From Nocardioides speluncae (GTDB lineage Bacteria; Actinomycetota; Actinomycetes; Propionibacteriales; Nocardioidaceae), in contig NZ_QEOO01000049.1 in the NCBI RefSeq assembly GCF_003121585.1, positions 62,001 through 126,000 of the forward strand: DNA of 64,000 nt, in the 5' to 3' direction. The notes below the pieces were generated by a model. It saw nothing but the letters and a program-made list of their open reading frames with translations. It did not search any database and was not told where the DNA came from. Made by a program: the position numbers and the translations under genes. Below, in pieces: positions 51,064 through 58,749 of this stretch (position 1 is its first letter; each line of letters opens with the position of its first letter).

Positions 51064-51879
51064 ATGAACCGCATCGACCGGCTCTACGCCCTGGTCGAGG
51101 AGCTGAGGGCGGCCGGCTCCCGGGGGCGTACGGCGCGGCAGTTGGCCGGGCACTTCGAGGTCAGCGTCAGAACTGTCGAGCGCGACCTGAGCGCGTTGGG
51201 GCAGGCTGGGGTGCCGCTGGCGACGAAGCAGGGACGCACGGGCGGCTACACGCTGGACCGTTCGATGAGCCTGCCGCCGCTCAACTTCACCCCGCGCGAG
51301 GCGGCCGCGGTCGCCGTCGCTCTTAGCCGCAGTGAACACGTGCTCTTCACGCGCGACGCCCGCAGCGCCATGCAGAAGATCGTCGCGGCGATGCCCGCGC
51401 GAGCCTTGGAGGAGGCGCGCGCGACCGCCGAGAAGGTCAGGCTTCTCGTCCAACCCGTGCCCGACCCCGATGCTGAGATCGCCGAGATCATCTGGCGGGC
51501 TGTGCGCGGCAACCAGGTGCTGCGCATCCGCTACACCGATGTCGGCGGCGTGGAGACCGAGCGCGAGATCGAGCCACTGCACGTTGTCGTCGGGCCCAAC
51601 GGCTCATACCTCACTGCCTGGTGCCACCTGAGAAGAGACGACCGCGTGTTCCGCATGGATCGGATCACCCAAGCCGCGCCGACGCCGTCCCTGCCGCGCC
51701 CGAGGCGCGTCGCCGCCGAGCCGGTCGTCGACGGCCACCAGACGAAGCTGCCGGCATCGGCGCTGCGTCCCGAAGACCTTCTGCCTAACTCCGACATAGG
51801 GCTGTCGCGAGACCCCGAGACAGTGGGTGTATCCCGCCACCCGACGGGTGACCCGCAAGGCAGAAGGAGACACCCATGA
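51064..51879 (+). CDS. WYL-domain transcription regulator (YafY type)
   Basis: 271 residues. N-terminal winged helix (DRLYALVEELRAAGSRGRTA, FEVSVRTVERDLSALGQAGV, then wing TGGYTLDRS). The WYL domain, about 135–215, has VLRIRYTDVGGVETEREIEP, LHVVVGPNGSYLTAWCHLRR and FRMDRI; the family's W-Y-L pattern appears here as S-Y-L. WYL domains bind nucleic acid or nucleotides and often act as DNA-damage-linked regulators. The C-terminus past about 230 is short and disordered. Overlaps the VOC gene by four bases (ATGA), so it may control that small operon. Confidence 0.88.
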   Translation: MNRIDRLYALVEELRAAGSRGRTARQLAGHFEVSVRTVERDLSALGQAGVPLATKQGRTGGYTLDRSMSLPPLNFTPREAAAVAVALSRSEHVLFTRDARSAMQKIVAAMPARALEEARATAEKVRLLVQPVPDPDAEIAEIIWRAVRGNQVLRIRYTDVGGVETEREIEPLHVVVGPNGSYLTAWCHLRRDDRVFRMDRITQAAPTPSLPRPRRVAAEPVVDGHQTKLPASALRPEDLLPNSDIGLSRDPETVGVSRHPTGDPQGRRRHP

Positions 51880-52265
51880 CCAACCCCGCGCCCGGCACCC
51901 TCGCCTGGTTCGAGGTCGCCACGAGCGACCCCGACGGTGCCGAGAAGTTCTACGGCAGCCTGTTCGACTGGACCTTTGAGGCCGACGGGCCCGCAGCGTC
52001 CGGCGGCATGGACTACCGCAACGTCAAGGCCTCCGGCGCCGATGCCCCGATGGGCGGGATCTTCGGCACCGGCGGGCAGGTTCCCGGCCACGCCGTGTTC
52101 TACATCCTGGTCGCCGACGTCGAGGCCACCTGCGCCGACGCCGAGCAGCTCGGCGGGACGGTGGCCAGCAAGCACCTCGACCCCGGCCCGGGCGCACCGA
52201 CGTTCGCCTACCTCCGCGACCCGGCTGGCAACCAGTTCGGCGTCTTCAGCCCGCCGGCGGCCTGA
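51876..52265 (+). CDS. VOC-family (glyoxalase-like) protein
   Basis: 129 residues; vicinal-oxygen-chelate fold with two beta-alpha-beta3 modules: PGTLAWFEVATSDPDGAEKF YGSLFDWTFE and PGHAVFYILVADVEATCADA followed by FAYLRDPAGNQFGVFSP. Resembles the actinobacterial CFP30B/hydroxylase-like VOC proteins of unknown reaction; WFEV is the only clear metal-side motif. GAAGGAGA lies before ATG 51876. Middle gene of the WYL–VOC–unknown set. Confidence 0.85.
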   Translation: MTNPAPGTLAWFEVATSDPDGAEKFYGSLFDWTFEADGPAASGGMDYRNVKASGADAPMGGIFGTGGQVPGHAVFYILVADVEATCADAEQLGGTVASKHLDPGPGAPTFAYLRDPAGNQFGVFSPPAA

Positions 52266-52636
52266 TGCCGCCAGACGCGAAAGGCACGTCCCCGCCGGAC
52301 CCGGCCGGCGGGGACGAGGCCCGCGCGCTCTACGAAGAGCTCACCGACGACCTGCTCTACGACCCTGCCGTCGGCCGGGCAACGATGATGGGCTACCCCT
52401 GCGTTCGACTGGCCGGACGATTCCTGGCGTCCTACGACGTCAAGGCTGGCCACCTGGTCGTGAAGCTGCCGCACCAACGGGTCAATGAGCTCGTCGAGAA
52501 GGGCGACGGTGACGCGTTTTCCCCGGCTGGGAAGGTCTTTCGTGAGTGGGTGTCGATTCCCACCGCTGACAGACAGCTGTGGCAGTCGCTCCTCGCCGAG
52601 GCCATCGACTTCGCACGTCACGGTCCACCCGGGTAG
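52265..52636 (+). CDS. Small protein, TfoX/YjbR-like
   Basis: 123 residues. After a Pro/Gly-rich start, the body reads YEELTDDLLYDPAVGRATMM, VRLAGRFLASYDVKAGHLVV, then KLPHQRVNELVEKGDGDAFS and GKVFREWVSIP. This alternation of strand-helix-strand recalls the TfoX N-terminal/MmcQ-YjbR fold, but I do not claim function. ATG 52265 overlaps the VOC stop (TGATG). Confidence 0.7.
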   Translation: MPPDAKGTSPPDPAGGDEARALYEELTDDLLYDPAVGRATMMGYPCVRLAGRFLASYDVKAGHLVVKLPHQRVNELVEKGDGDAFSPAGKVFREWVSIPTADRQLWQSLLAEAIDFARHGPPG

Positions 52637-52693
52637 CGGCCGGCGCGGCGACACACCGGTCACCGAGACCTTCGACTCGAAGCAACCGCGACC

Positions 52694-52707
52694 CGCCCGA
52701 TCGGGCG
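52694..52707. promoter_or_regulatory. Perfect palindrome CGCCCGATCGGGCG before the SRPBCC gene
   Basis: Fourteen-base palindrome located just upstream of the -10 hexamer TACGAT (52718–52723), where an activator or repressor would act. Could alternatively be a short hairpin. Confidence 0.4.
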
Positions 52708-52717
52708 TTGCCGGGCT

Positions 52718-52723
52718 TACGAT
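52718..52723 (+). promoter_or_regulatory. -10 hexamer of the SRPBCC gene, leaderless start
   Basis: TACGAT, six bases before ATG 52730. Confidence 0.45.
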
Positions 52724-52729
52724 CTGGAT

Positions 52730-53164
52730 ATGGCCGTAGACGTCCAGGTGGAGACCGTGATTGCGAGACCGGTCGCCGAGGTGGCGGGATACGCCAGCGA
52801 CCCGGGCAACGCGCCGGCGTGGTACGCGAACATCCGATCGGTCCAGTGGCGCACCGAGCCGCCGGTCCGGGTCGGTTCGGAGATGGAGTTCGTCGCCACC
52901 TTCCTCGGCAAGCGGCTGGCCTACACCTACGGCGTCGTCGAGTTTGTCGACGGCGAGCGGCTGGTGATGGAAACCGCGCAGGGACCGTTCCCGATGCGAA
53001 CGACGTACACCTGGGAGCCGGTCGCCGGTGGCACTCGGATGACACTGCGCAACACGGGCGCACCCAGCGGTTTCATCAAGGTGAGCGCTCCGGTGATGGC
53101 GGCCGCCATGAAGCGCGCGACCACCAAGGACCTGGCGCGGCTCAAGGCGATCCTCGAAGGCTGA
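52730..53164 (+). CDS. SRPBCC (START-like) protein
   Basis: 144 residues; helix-grip fold with a hydrophobic pocket. Begins VDVQVETVIARPVAEVAGYA, typical strand-helix opening, then SDPGNAPAWYANIRSVQWRT, VRVGSEMEFVATFLGKRLAY, and the long last helix VMAAAMKRATTKDLARLKAI. Polyketide cyclase/dehydrase-like family; ligand unknown. Leaderless by its -10 spacing. Apparently a single-gene unit. Confidence 0.87.
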   Translation: MAVDVQVETVIARPVAEVAGYASDPGNAPAWYANIRSVQWRTEPPVRVGSEMEFVATFLGKRLAYTYGVVEFVDGERLVMETAQGPFPMRTTYTWEPVAGGTRMTLRNTGAPSGFIKVSAPVMAAAMKRATTKDLARLKAILEG

Positions 53165-53299
53165 CGCCAGGCCCCGAATCCGGCCTATGACCTCGACGAG
53201 TTGGCCGGGCGCTGTGTAAGCGCGCTCACCGAACCGAACCCACCCGAGCGGAACGATCGTCCTCGTACCCGATCCGACCGACGTCGAAGGAGCACCATC

Positions 53300-53869
53300 A
53301 TGACTCGCATCGTCCTCCCGACCAGCCTGACCCGGGCGCTCCTCGTGGGCGCCGGCGCCGGCGTGATCGCCTCCCTGGTGATGGCGATGTACGCGATGAT
53401 CGCCGCCTGGGAGAAGGGCACCGGGTTCTTCACCCCGCTCTACCACATCGCCTCGCTCTGGGCGTCCGGCGACTCGATGATGGCCTCGATGGAGGACGCG
53501 GCGGCCGGCACCGACTTCCACTTCGTCCTCGGCACCGCGATCCTGGGAGCGCTGATCCACATCACGACCGGCGCCGGGTACGGCGCGGTCTTCGGTTTGA
53601 TCGCCTCCCGGCTGCCCTTCGGGCTTGCCGTACTCGCCGTAGTCGGCCTGGTCTATGGCTTCATCGTCTTCGCGGTGAGCGCGTACGCCGGCCTCCCGCT
53701 GGCCGCCGCGGTCTTCGACAGCGGCGACCCGATCAAGAATATGGCCGAGATGGCCGGTTGGGGCACATTCATCATCGAGCACCTTCTCTTCGGGCTCGTC
53801 CTCGGCGTCCTCGTAGCTCTCGGAAACAGGAAGACTGCGGCTGCCTCCACCGAGCCGATCGCTCACTGA
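53300..53869 (+). CDS. Unknown four-helix membrane protein
   Basis: 189 residues. Four membrane segments (ALLVGAGAGVIASLVMAMYA, ILGALIHITTGAGYGAVFGL, LAVLAVVGLVYGFIVFAVSA, FIIEHLLFGLVLGVLVALG) with a histidine in each of several positions (YHIASLW, FHFVLG, LIHITTG, IIEHLLFG). No family recognised. AAGGAG precedes ATG 53300. The Crp/Fnr gene follows after 81 bases. Confidence 0.75.
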   Translation: MTRIVLPTSLTRALLVGAGAGVIASLVMAMYAMIAAWEKGTGFFTPLYHIASLWASGDSMMASMEDAAAGTDFHFVLGTAILGALIHITTGAGYGAVFGLIASRLPFGLAVLAVVGLVYGFIVFAVSAYAGLPLAAAVFDSGDPIKNMAEMAGWGTFIIEHLLFGLVLGVLVALGNRKTAAASTEPIAH

Positions 53870-53950
53870 CCCATACCCGGCCGAGCTGGGAGGCGCTGCA
53901 CCGCCACCCGGCTCCTCACCTATGTCCAACTTCCCCAGGAGGCTGACACG

Positions 53951-54751
53951 ATGGGAACCGAACCACCCCACTGCGTACACATCACCAACCCCGAGGACCT
54001 GGCTGGGGGCGCACACCCCTGGTCGCCGGGTCGCCGAGAGGAAGACGTGGACATCGAGCGCGCTGCCGCGGGCCCCGACAAGGTCTGGTGCATGGCCGAG
54101 GTCGACATCTTCTGCGACCTCGACAACGCCGAGATGGACGCGCTCGCCCAGGCGGCACCGATGAAGACCTACGCCGCCGGCGAGCTCGTCTACACCCCTC
54201 ACCAGCCGCTCGAGACCCTGTTCATCCTCAAGAAGGGCCGCATCCGCATCTTCCGCGTCTCCCCAGACGGCCGCGCCCTGACCACGGCGATCATCGAGCC
54301 GGGCACGATCTTCGGCGAGATGGTCATCGTCGGACAGCAGATGTACGACAGCTTCGCCGAGGCCCTCGACGATGTCGTCGTCTGCGTCATGACCAAGGCC
54401 GACGTACGACGCCTGCTGCTTGCCGATCCGCGCATCGCAGGCCGGATCTCCGAAACCCTCGGCCGGCGACTGGGCGAACTCGAGAAACGACTCGCCGACG
54501 CCGTCTTCAAGTCTGTCCCCGAACGCATCGCCGGAGCCCTGGTCACCCTCGCCGCAGCCCAGTCGGGACCCCTCAGCCGCGGCGTCCAGGTCAAGCTCAC
54601 ACATGAGCAGCTGGCCGCGCTGGCCGCCACCTCCCGGGAGACCACCACGAAGATCCTCGGTGAGTTCGCCGACGAGGGACTCATCGCGCTGGGGCGCGGC
54701 CGGATCACCATCATCAGCCGAGAGCGCCTCCAAGCGCACAGCGGTCGCTAG
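53951..54751 (+). CDS. Crp/Fnr-family regulator
   Basis: 266 residues from ATG 53951, AGGAGG eight bases upstream. About 50 extra N-terminal residues (with CVHITNPEDLAGG) precede the cyclic-nucleotide-binding beta-roll (TYAAGELVYTPHQPLETLFI, RIRIFRVSPDGRALTTAIIE PGTIFGEMVIVG). Dimer helix (RLGELEKRLADAVFKSVPER) then winged HTH LTHEQLAALAATSRETTTKI. The roll lacks an evident phosphate-binding R-S pair, so a cAMP ligand is doubtful. No cysteine cluster of Fnr type is visible. Located upstream of the Tad locus. Confidence 0.88.
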   Translation: MGTEPPHCVHITNPEDLAGGAHPWSPGRREEDVDIERAAAGPDKVWCMAEVDIFCDLDNAEMDALAQAAPMKTYAAGELVYTPHQPLETLFILKKGRIRIFRVSPDGRALTTAIIEPGTIFGEMVIVGQQMYDSFAEALDDVVVCVMTKADVRRLLLADPRIAGRISETLGRRLGELEKRLADAVFKSVPERIAGALVTLAAAQSGPLSRGVQVKLTHEQLAALAATSRETTTKILGEFADEGLIALGRGRITIISRERLQAHSGR

Positions 54752-54889
54752 CGACCAGGGACGCCACCCCTCCTTGGACATCAGGCCCCGGCGATCGCCT
54801 GGCCTGCTGTCCGGAACCTGCCAATCGGATTCCTGGAACTTAGCGCTACCTAACAGCAGCGCTTATAAGTTAAGGATCCAGTTCGGACA

Positions 54890-55028
54890 AATCGTTTACT
54901 GCCTGGTGGGTTTCCGTACTCCCGCCTGGGGAAGCATGCCGTCCAACGGGGAGTGAGCATGGGGTCCGTCAGGACCAGAGGGCAGGTAGTCCCCGGACTA
55001 CCAGGGAGCAAGGGATCGAGGTTCCTCG
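54890..55028 (+). other. Structured 5' leader of the Tad operon
   Basis: The 277-base gap 54752–55028 has no gene. From about 54915 it is rich in short stems: ACTCCC…GGGAGT enclosing GGAAGCATGCC, GGTCC-GTCA-GGACC (54963–54976) and GGTAGTCC-CC-GGACTACC (54985–55002). Further upstream an AT-rich AGCGCT…AGCGCTTATAAGTT region (about 54841–54875) may be the promoter. I do not recognise a known riboswitch class. Confidence 0.4.
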
Positions 55029-55832
55029 GTGGCGACTTTCTCGGTGGTGTCGTGTGGCTTCGCGCCGGCCCGGTTAGCAGCACATCCTGCCCATCAGCAG
55101 GTCCGTGAGCTCCCGGACCCGACCGCACCCGACTTCCTCCAGCTCGGCCGCGCCCTGGTCGAGCAACTGCCCAAGGACCAGCCGATCCTGCTCGTGCATG
55201 GCGGCCGCCGCGAGCAGAACCGCAAGGTCGGCGTACTCCGTGCCCTCTCCCGCGGCCGCTCCGTGGTCGGCGTCTCCCAGCGCGTGCCACCCACCGGCCT
55301 CGCCGCGCGCGCGACCTGGCTGTCCACCCTCGCCGACCGCCGGGTCCCTGCCTCGCTGGCCATCGGCCACCTGGAGCGGCACGGCTCGGTGCTGCCGACC
55401 GTGGCGGCGATCTCGTCTGCCGCCGGTCTCGACGTACCCGGCGTCAAGCTGCGCCACCACGCGATGTCGTGGATCCCGACGGTCTGCTTCGGGGTGGCGA
55501 TCGCCGGCGAGGTGAAGATCGGCAACGGCAACCCGGGCGTCACGTTCCCGGACGAGCCGGCCGACCGGGTCGTGGACGGTACGCCGTCGTTCGAGAACAA
55601 GGTCAACTTCCACTCGCCCCAGCCCGGCGAGACCGTCGAGCTCCCCAACGTGGCCCAGGGCGCGAAGTGGTGGGGCCGGGCCCGCTACTACGAGCAGACA
55701 TTCGTCCCCCGCGACATCCTCAACACGCTTCGACTGATCTCTCAGGAGCGCTTCGGCCGCTGCCCTCAGTGCGGCGGCGTCGCTTCTGGTTCCTGCCCGT
55801 TCTGTTCCGCACGAGAGGAAGTAGCAGTATGA
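55029..55832 (+). CDS. Tad-operon protein with C-terminal zinc ribbon, unknown function
   Basis: 267 residues from GTG 55029. Body without recognised family: ILLVHGGRREQNRKVGVLRA and GVSQRVPPTGLAARATWLST suggest a Rossmann-like alpha/beta first half, followed by FGVAIAGEVKIGNGNPGVTF and a beta-rich part. The last 30 residues (RCPQCGGVASGSCPFCS) form a rubredoxin-like zinc knuckle with two CxxC pairs. Overlaps cpaB by four bases (ATGA), so it belongs to the pilus operon. Not a standard Tad component that I know. Confidence 0.72.
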   Translation: MATFSVVSCGFAPARLAAHPAHQQVRELPDPTAPDFLQLGRALVEQLPKDQPILLVHGGRREQNRKVGVLRALSRGRSVVGVSQRVPPTGLAARATWLSTLADRRVPASLAIGHLERHGSVLPTVAAISSAAGLDVPGVKLRHHAMSWIPTVCFGVAIAGEVKIGNGNPGVTFPDEPADRVVDGTPSFENKVNFHSPQPGETVELPNVAQGAKWWGRARYYEQTFVPRDILNTLRLISQERFGRCPQCGGVASGSCPFCSAREEVAV

Positions 55833-56545
55833 ACCCCCGTCAGCGAAGGGGCGTCCTGTTCCTGGCGTTCGCCATTGTCGGCGCCATCGCGGTGTTCTTC
55901 GCGATCCTCAGCTATGTCAACGACGTCGAGAGCCAGGTCGGCAACCGGGTTCCCGGGTACGTCGTCAGCTCCGACGTCGAGGCCTACCAGGAGCTGACGG
56001 CGGCCAACTTCGAGAAGGTCGACATCCCGCAGCGCTGGCTGCCCGACGGCGCGGTCACCGACCTGACCGACCTGGTCGGCCGGGTCTCGGCGGCGCCGCT
56101 CAGCAAGGGCACCCTGCTCCAGTCGAGCAACCTGATTCCCAAGCCCAGCCTGGAGGCCGGGCAGCGCGAGATCGCGATCCTGATCGACGCCGAGACCGGC
56201 GTCGCCGGCAAGGTCCGCCCGGGCGACCACGTCGACGTGTGGGCGACCTTCGACGAGGACGTCACCACGGTCGGCCCGCGGACCAAGGTGATCGCCCAGA
56301 ACCTGCTGGTGATCGATGTCGGTCTGCAGGTGCAGCGCGAGAAGGAGAACTCGGCCGGCGGCGTCAGCCAGCAGGACGCCGTACCGATCACGTTCGCGAC
56401 CGAGGAAGGGCAGGTCAAGGCACTGACGTACGCCGAGACCTTCGCCTCCCAGACCCGTCTGGTGCTGCGGCCGCCGGGTGATGGCTCGCTGGTCGAGCCC
56501 GAGGACAAGACCTACGTGGAGACATTCCAGAAGGAGACCTCGTAA
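55829..56545 (+). CDS. cpaB: Pilus assembly protein CpaB/RcpC (SAF domain)
   Basis: 238 residues. N-terminal membrane anchor GVLFLAFAIVGAIAVFFAIL, then a SAF domain (PGYVVSSDVEAYQELTAANF, VGRVSAAPLSKGTLLQ) and an RcpC/CpaB beta-clip part (IAILIDAETGVAGKVRPGDH, VDVWATFDEDVT). In Gram-negatives it sits at the secretin; here no secretin is expected, so a cell-wall role is more likely. AGAGGAAG precedes ATG 55829. Stop overlaps the next ATG (TAATG). Confidence 0.9.
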   Translation: MNPRQRRGVLFLAFAIVGAIAVFFAILSYVNDVESQVGNRVPGYVVSSDVEAYQELTAANFEKVDIPQRWLPDGAVTDLTDLVGRVSAAPLSKGTLLQSSNLIPKPSLEAGQREIAILIDAETGVAGKVRPGDHVDVWATFDEDVTTVGPRTKVIAQNLLVIDVGLQVQREKENSAGGVSQQDAVPITFATEEGQVKALTYAETFASQTRLVLRPPGDGSLVEPEDKTYVETFQKETS

Positions 56546-58140
56546 TGACCTCACGCGTGCTGCTGGGTATCGGTCAGGAGGAGCTCCGCACCCAGACGAT
56601 GGCGACGTTCGCCGAGCTCGGCGATGACGTGGACATGCTCGGCGTCGCCGAGAACTCGTCCGATCTGCTGATGGCGGTCGAAGCGACCGAGGACCTCGAC
56701 ATCGTCGTGGTCGACGATCAGATCGGCAGCCTGCCCTACCTCAGCGTGATCCGGGACATCGTGTCCCGCGCACCCGACGTCGCCGTACTGGTGATGACCT
56801 CCGAGCCCTCGGTGTCGATGTTCCAGTCGGTGATGGACGCCGGCGCCCGGGCCGTGATCGACGCGCCGCCCGCGCTCGACGAGCTGCAGGCCCGGCTGCC
56901 CGGGATCGTGGACTGGCAGCGCAAGCTGCGCTCGCAGATGGGCGGCGGCCTGGCGCTCGGCAGCGAGCACTCCGGCCGGCTGATCGTGTTCACCGGTGCC
57001 AAGGGCGGCGTCGGCACCAGCACCGTCGCGCTGCACACCGCGCTGCTGGCCGCTGTCAGCAACCCGGAGCGTCGGATCTGCCTGGTCGACCTGGACCTGC
57101 AGCAGCGCGGCATCCGGCAGCTGTTCGACCTCACCGCCCGCCGTACCATCGCCGACCTGGTGACGATCTCCGACGCGCTCACCGGCCGCAACCTGGACGA
57201 GGCCGTGATCGTGCACCGCAGCGGGCTGCGGGTGCTGATGGCGCCCAAGGACGGCGAGCAGTCCGACGACATCAGCGGTCCGGTCGCCCGCCAGATCATC
57301 GGCGCCGCGAAGGGCCACTACGACCTGATCATCGCCGACGCCGGCTCGGTGGTCACCGAGGCCAGCGCGGTCGCGATGGAGTTCGCCGACAACCTGATCA
57401 TGGTCGCCACGCCCGACGTGAGCTGCATCCGCGCGGCCCAGGACAAGGTCGACATGCTCGACCGGCTCCAGGTCGCCAAGCCCGGCGACGTACACCTGCT
57501 CTTCAACAAGGTCAGCCCGCGCAACGAGGTGCAGCCGGAGTTCGGCGCCCGGATGACCAGCGCCGAGCCGACCGCCACCAACTTCCCCGACGACTGGCGC
57601 CGGCTCGAGGCCGCGTCCAACGCGATGTCCCCGCTGGAGCTGGAGGACGGCCCGTTCCGGCGGGCCGTGGTCGCGCTCGGCCGCGAGCTGCGGCTGGCCC
57701 TCGGCGCGGTCCAGGCGCCGGATGCGCCGATCGGGGTGTCGGCGCCCGACCTGACCAAGAAGGCCGCCCCCGAGAAGAAGAAGCGCGGCCGCTCGCGCAA
57801 GCGCAAGGGCGGCGACGACCGCGGCCAGGTCACCATCGAGGCGCTGATGGGGATCGTGGTCGCGATGCTGATCGCGGTCTTCCTGATCCAGACCGCCCTG
57901 CTCGCGATCGCCACCGTCTCCAGCCGGCGCGCGGCCGACGAGGCGGCCCGGATCGGGACTCGTGGCGGCACCCTCAGCGAGGCCCAGCAGGCGGCCAAGG
58001 ACGCCACCCCGTTCTTCTACGACGTCGACGTCAGCCAGGTCGATGACGACACCTACCAAGCTCGGCTCACCGCACCCGTCATCGTGCCGTGGGTCGACCA
58101 CGAGGTCACCGCTCAAGGCTCCGCATCCGACGAGGAGTAG
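56545..58140 (+). CDS. CpaE/TadZ-type ATPase fused to a TadE-like pseudopilin
   Basis: 531 residues in one frame. About 1–125: receiver-like domain (IVVVDDQIGSLPYLSVIRDI). About 140–390: ParA/MinD ATPase with deviant Walker A FTGAKGGVGTSTVALHTALL, VDLDLQQRGIRQLFDL and ADAGSVVTEASA. This is CpaE/TadZ, which places the pilus at a cell site. After a basic linker (KKKRGRSRKRKGG) comes a class III prepilin motif, GQVTIEALMGIV, and a hydrophobic helix (VVAMLIAVFLIQTALLAIAT), then a TadE-like ectodomain. A prepilin peptidase acting after the glycine of RG|QVTIE would split the two halves. No stop codon lies between them; an internal GTG near 57739 could start a separate TadE. Confidence 0.85.
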   Translation: MTSRVLLGIGQEELRTQTMATFAELGDDVDMLGVAENSSDLLMAVEATEDLDIVVVDDQIGSLPYLSVIRDIVSRAPDVAVLVMTSEPSVSMFQSVMDAGARAVIDAPPALDELQARLPGIVDWQRKLRSQMGGGLALGSEHSGRLIVFTGAKGGVGTSTVALHTALLAAVSNPERRICLVDLDLQQRGIRQLFDLTARRTIADLVTISDALTGRNLDEAVIVHRSGLRVLMAPKDGEQSDDISGPVARQIIGAAKGHYDLIIADAGSVVTEASAVAMEFADNLIMVATPDVSCIRAAQDKVDMLDRLQVAKPGDVHLLFNKVSPRNEVQPEFGARMTSAEPTATNFPDDWRRLEAASNAMSPLELEDGPFRRAVVALGRELRLALGAVQAPDAPIGVSAPDLTKKAAPEKKKRGRSRKRKGGDDRGQVTIEALMGIVVAMLIAVFLIQTALLAIATVSSRRAADEAARIGTRGGTLSEAQQAAKDATPFFYDVDVSQVDDDTYQARLTAPVIVPWVDHEVTAQGSASDEE

Positions 58141-58145
58141 GGATC

Positions 58146-58589
58146 ATGCGACGAACCCGGAACGAGAAGGGCCAGGGCACCATCGAGATCCTGGCGACGA
58201 TCCCGTTCGCGCTGCTGATCACCGGCGCGATCATCCAGCTGTTCTTCATCGGGTACGCCGCGGTCTCGGCCGAGGGCACCGCCCGGCAGGCCGCCCGCGA
58301 CGCCAGCAAGGGCGTCGACCACTCGTCTGCCGAGAGCAACGCCGAGCGGGACATCCCCGGCTTCTTCAAGGACGGCAGCTCGGTCTCGGTGTCGAGCGGC
58401 GACATCTCCAGCAGCGGCGACGAGCCGTCGGTGACCGGCACCGGTGGCGGCGACGTGGTCTCGGCCAAGTCGCAGATCCGAGTGCCCGTCTTCGGCATGG
58501 GCTTCGGCATCGACGACCTCGACATCACGGTGACCCGGTACGCGGTCATGCCCGTGACCGAGGAGAACGGCTTCGGAGGCGGCTTTTAG
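58146..58589 (+). CDS. TadE-like pseudopilin
   Basis: 147 residues. Short basic leader MRRTRNEKG then the class III prepilin motif with cleavage after glycine (G|QGTIEIL) and hydrophobic helix ATIPFALLITGAIIQLFFIG; ectodomain with AAVSAEGTARQAARDASKGV and a serine-rich stretch. Minor pilin-like component cut by the Tad prepilin peptidase (not in this window). Its TAG stop codon is the first triplet of the left arm of foldback copy D. Confidence 0.85.
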   Translation: MRRTRNEKGQGTIEILATIPFALLITGAIIQLFFIGYAAVSAEGTARQAARDASKGVDHSSAESNAERDIPGFFKDGSSVSVSSGDISSSGDEPSVTGTGGGDVVSAKSQIRVPVFGMGFGIDDLDITVTRYAVMPVTEENGFGGGF

Positions 58590-58749
58590 TGGTCACTCCC
58601 AGGAGTTCATCGGCGCCTGAGCGGCCAGGGCACGCACATCGCTGCGTTGTCGTCGGTCGACGGGCCGCCGGCCCGCCTCCCTCCGACGCCTTGCGCTGCA
58701 CGCACCCTGACCACTCAGACCCTCGAAGAACTCCTGGGAGTGACCACTA
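58587..58749 (+). repeat. Foldback repeat, copy D
   Basis: 163 bp filling the stop-to-start gap of the Tad operon exactly. Perfect 22-base arms: 58587–58608, starting with the TadE stop TAG, and 58728–58749, ending one base before the tadA GTG. The right arm includes GGGAG, the tadA ribosome-binding site, which the left arm would pair with. Core: TCGCTGCGTTGTCG, TCGACGGGCC, CCGGCCCGCC, CCTCCGACGCCTTGC. Confidence 0.9.

Noticed and set aside
54890..55028. c-di-GMP or c-di-AMP riboswitch before the Tad operon
   Set aside because: The stems are real but the conserved bases of those classes cannot be found; reported only as a structured leader.
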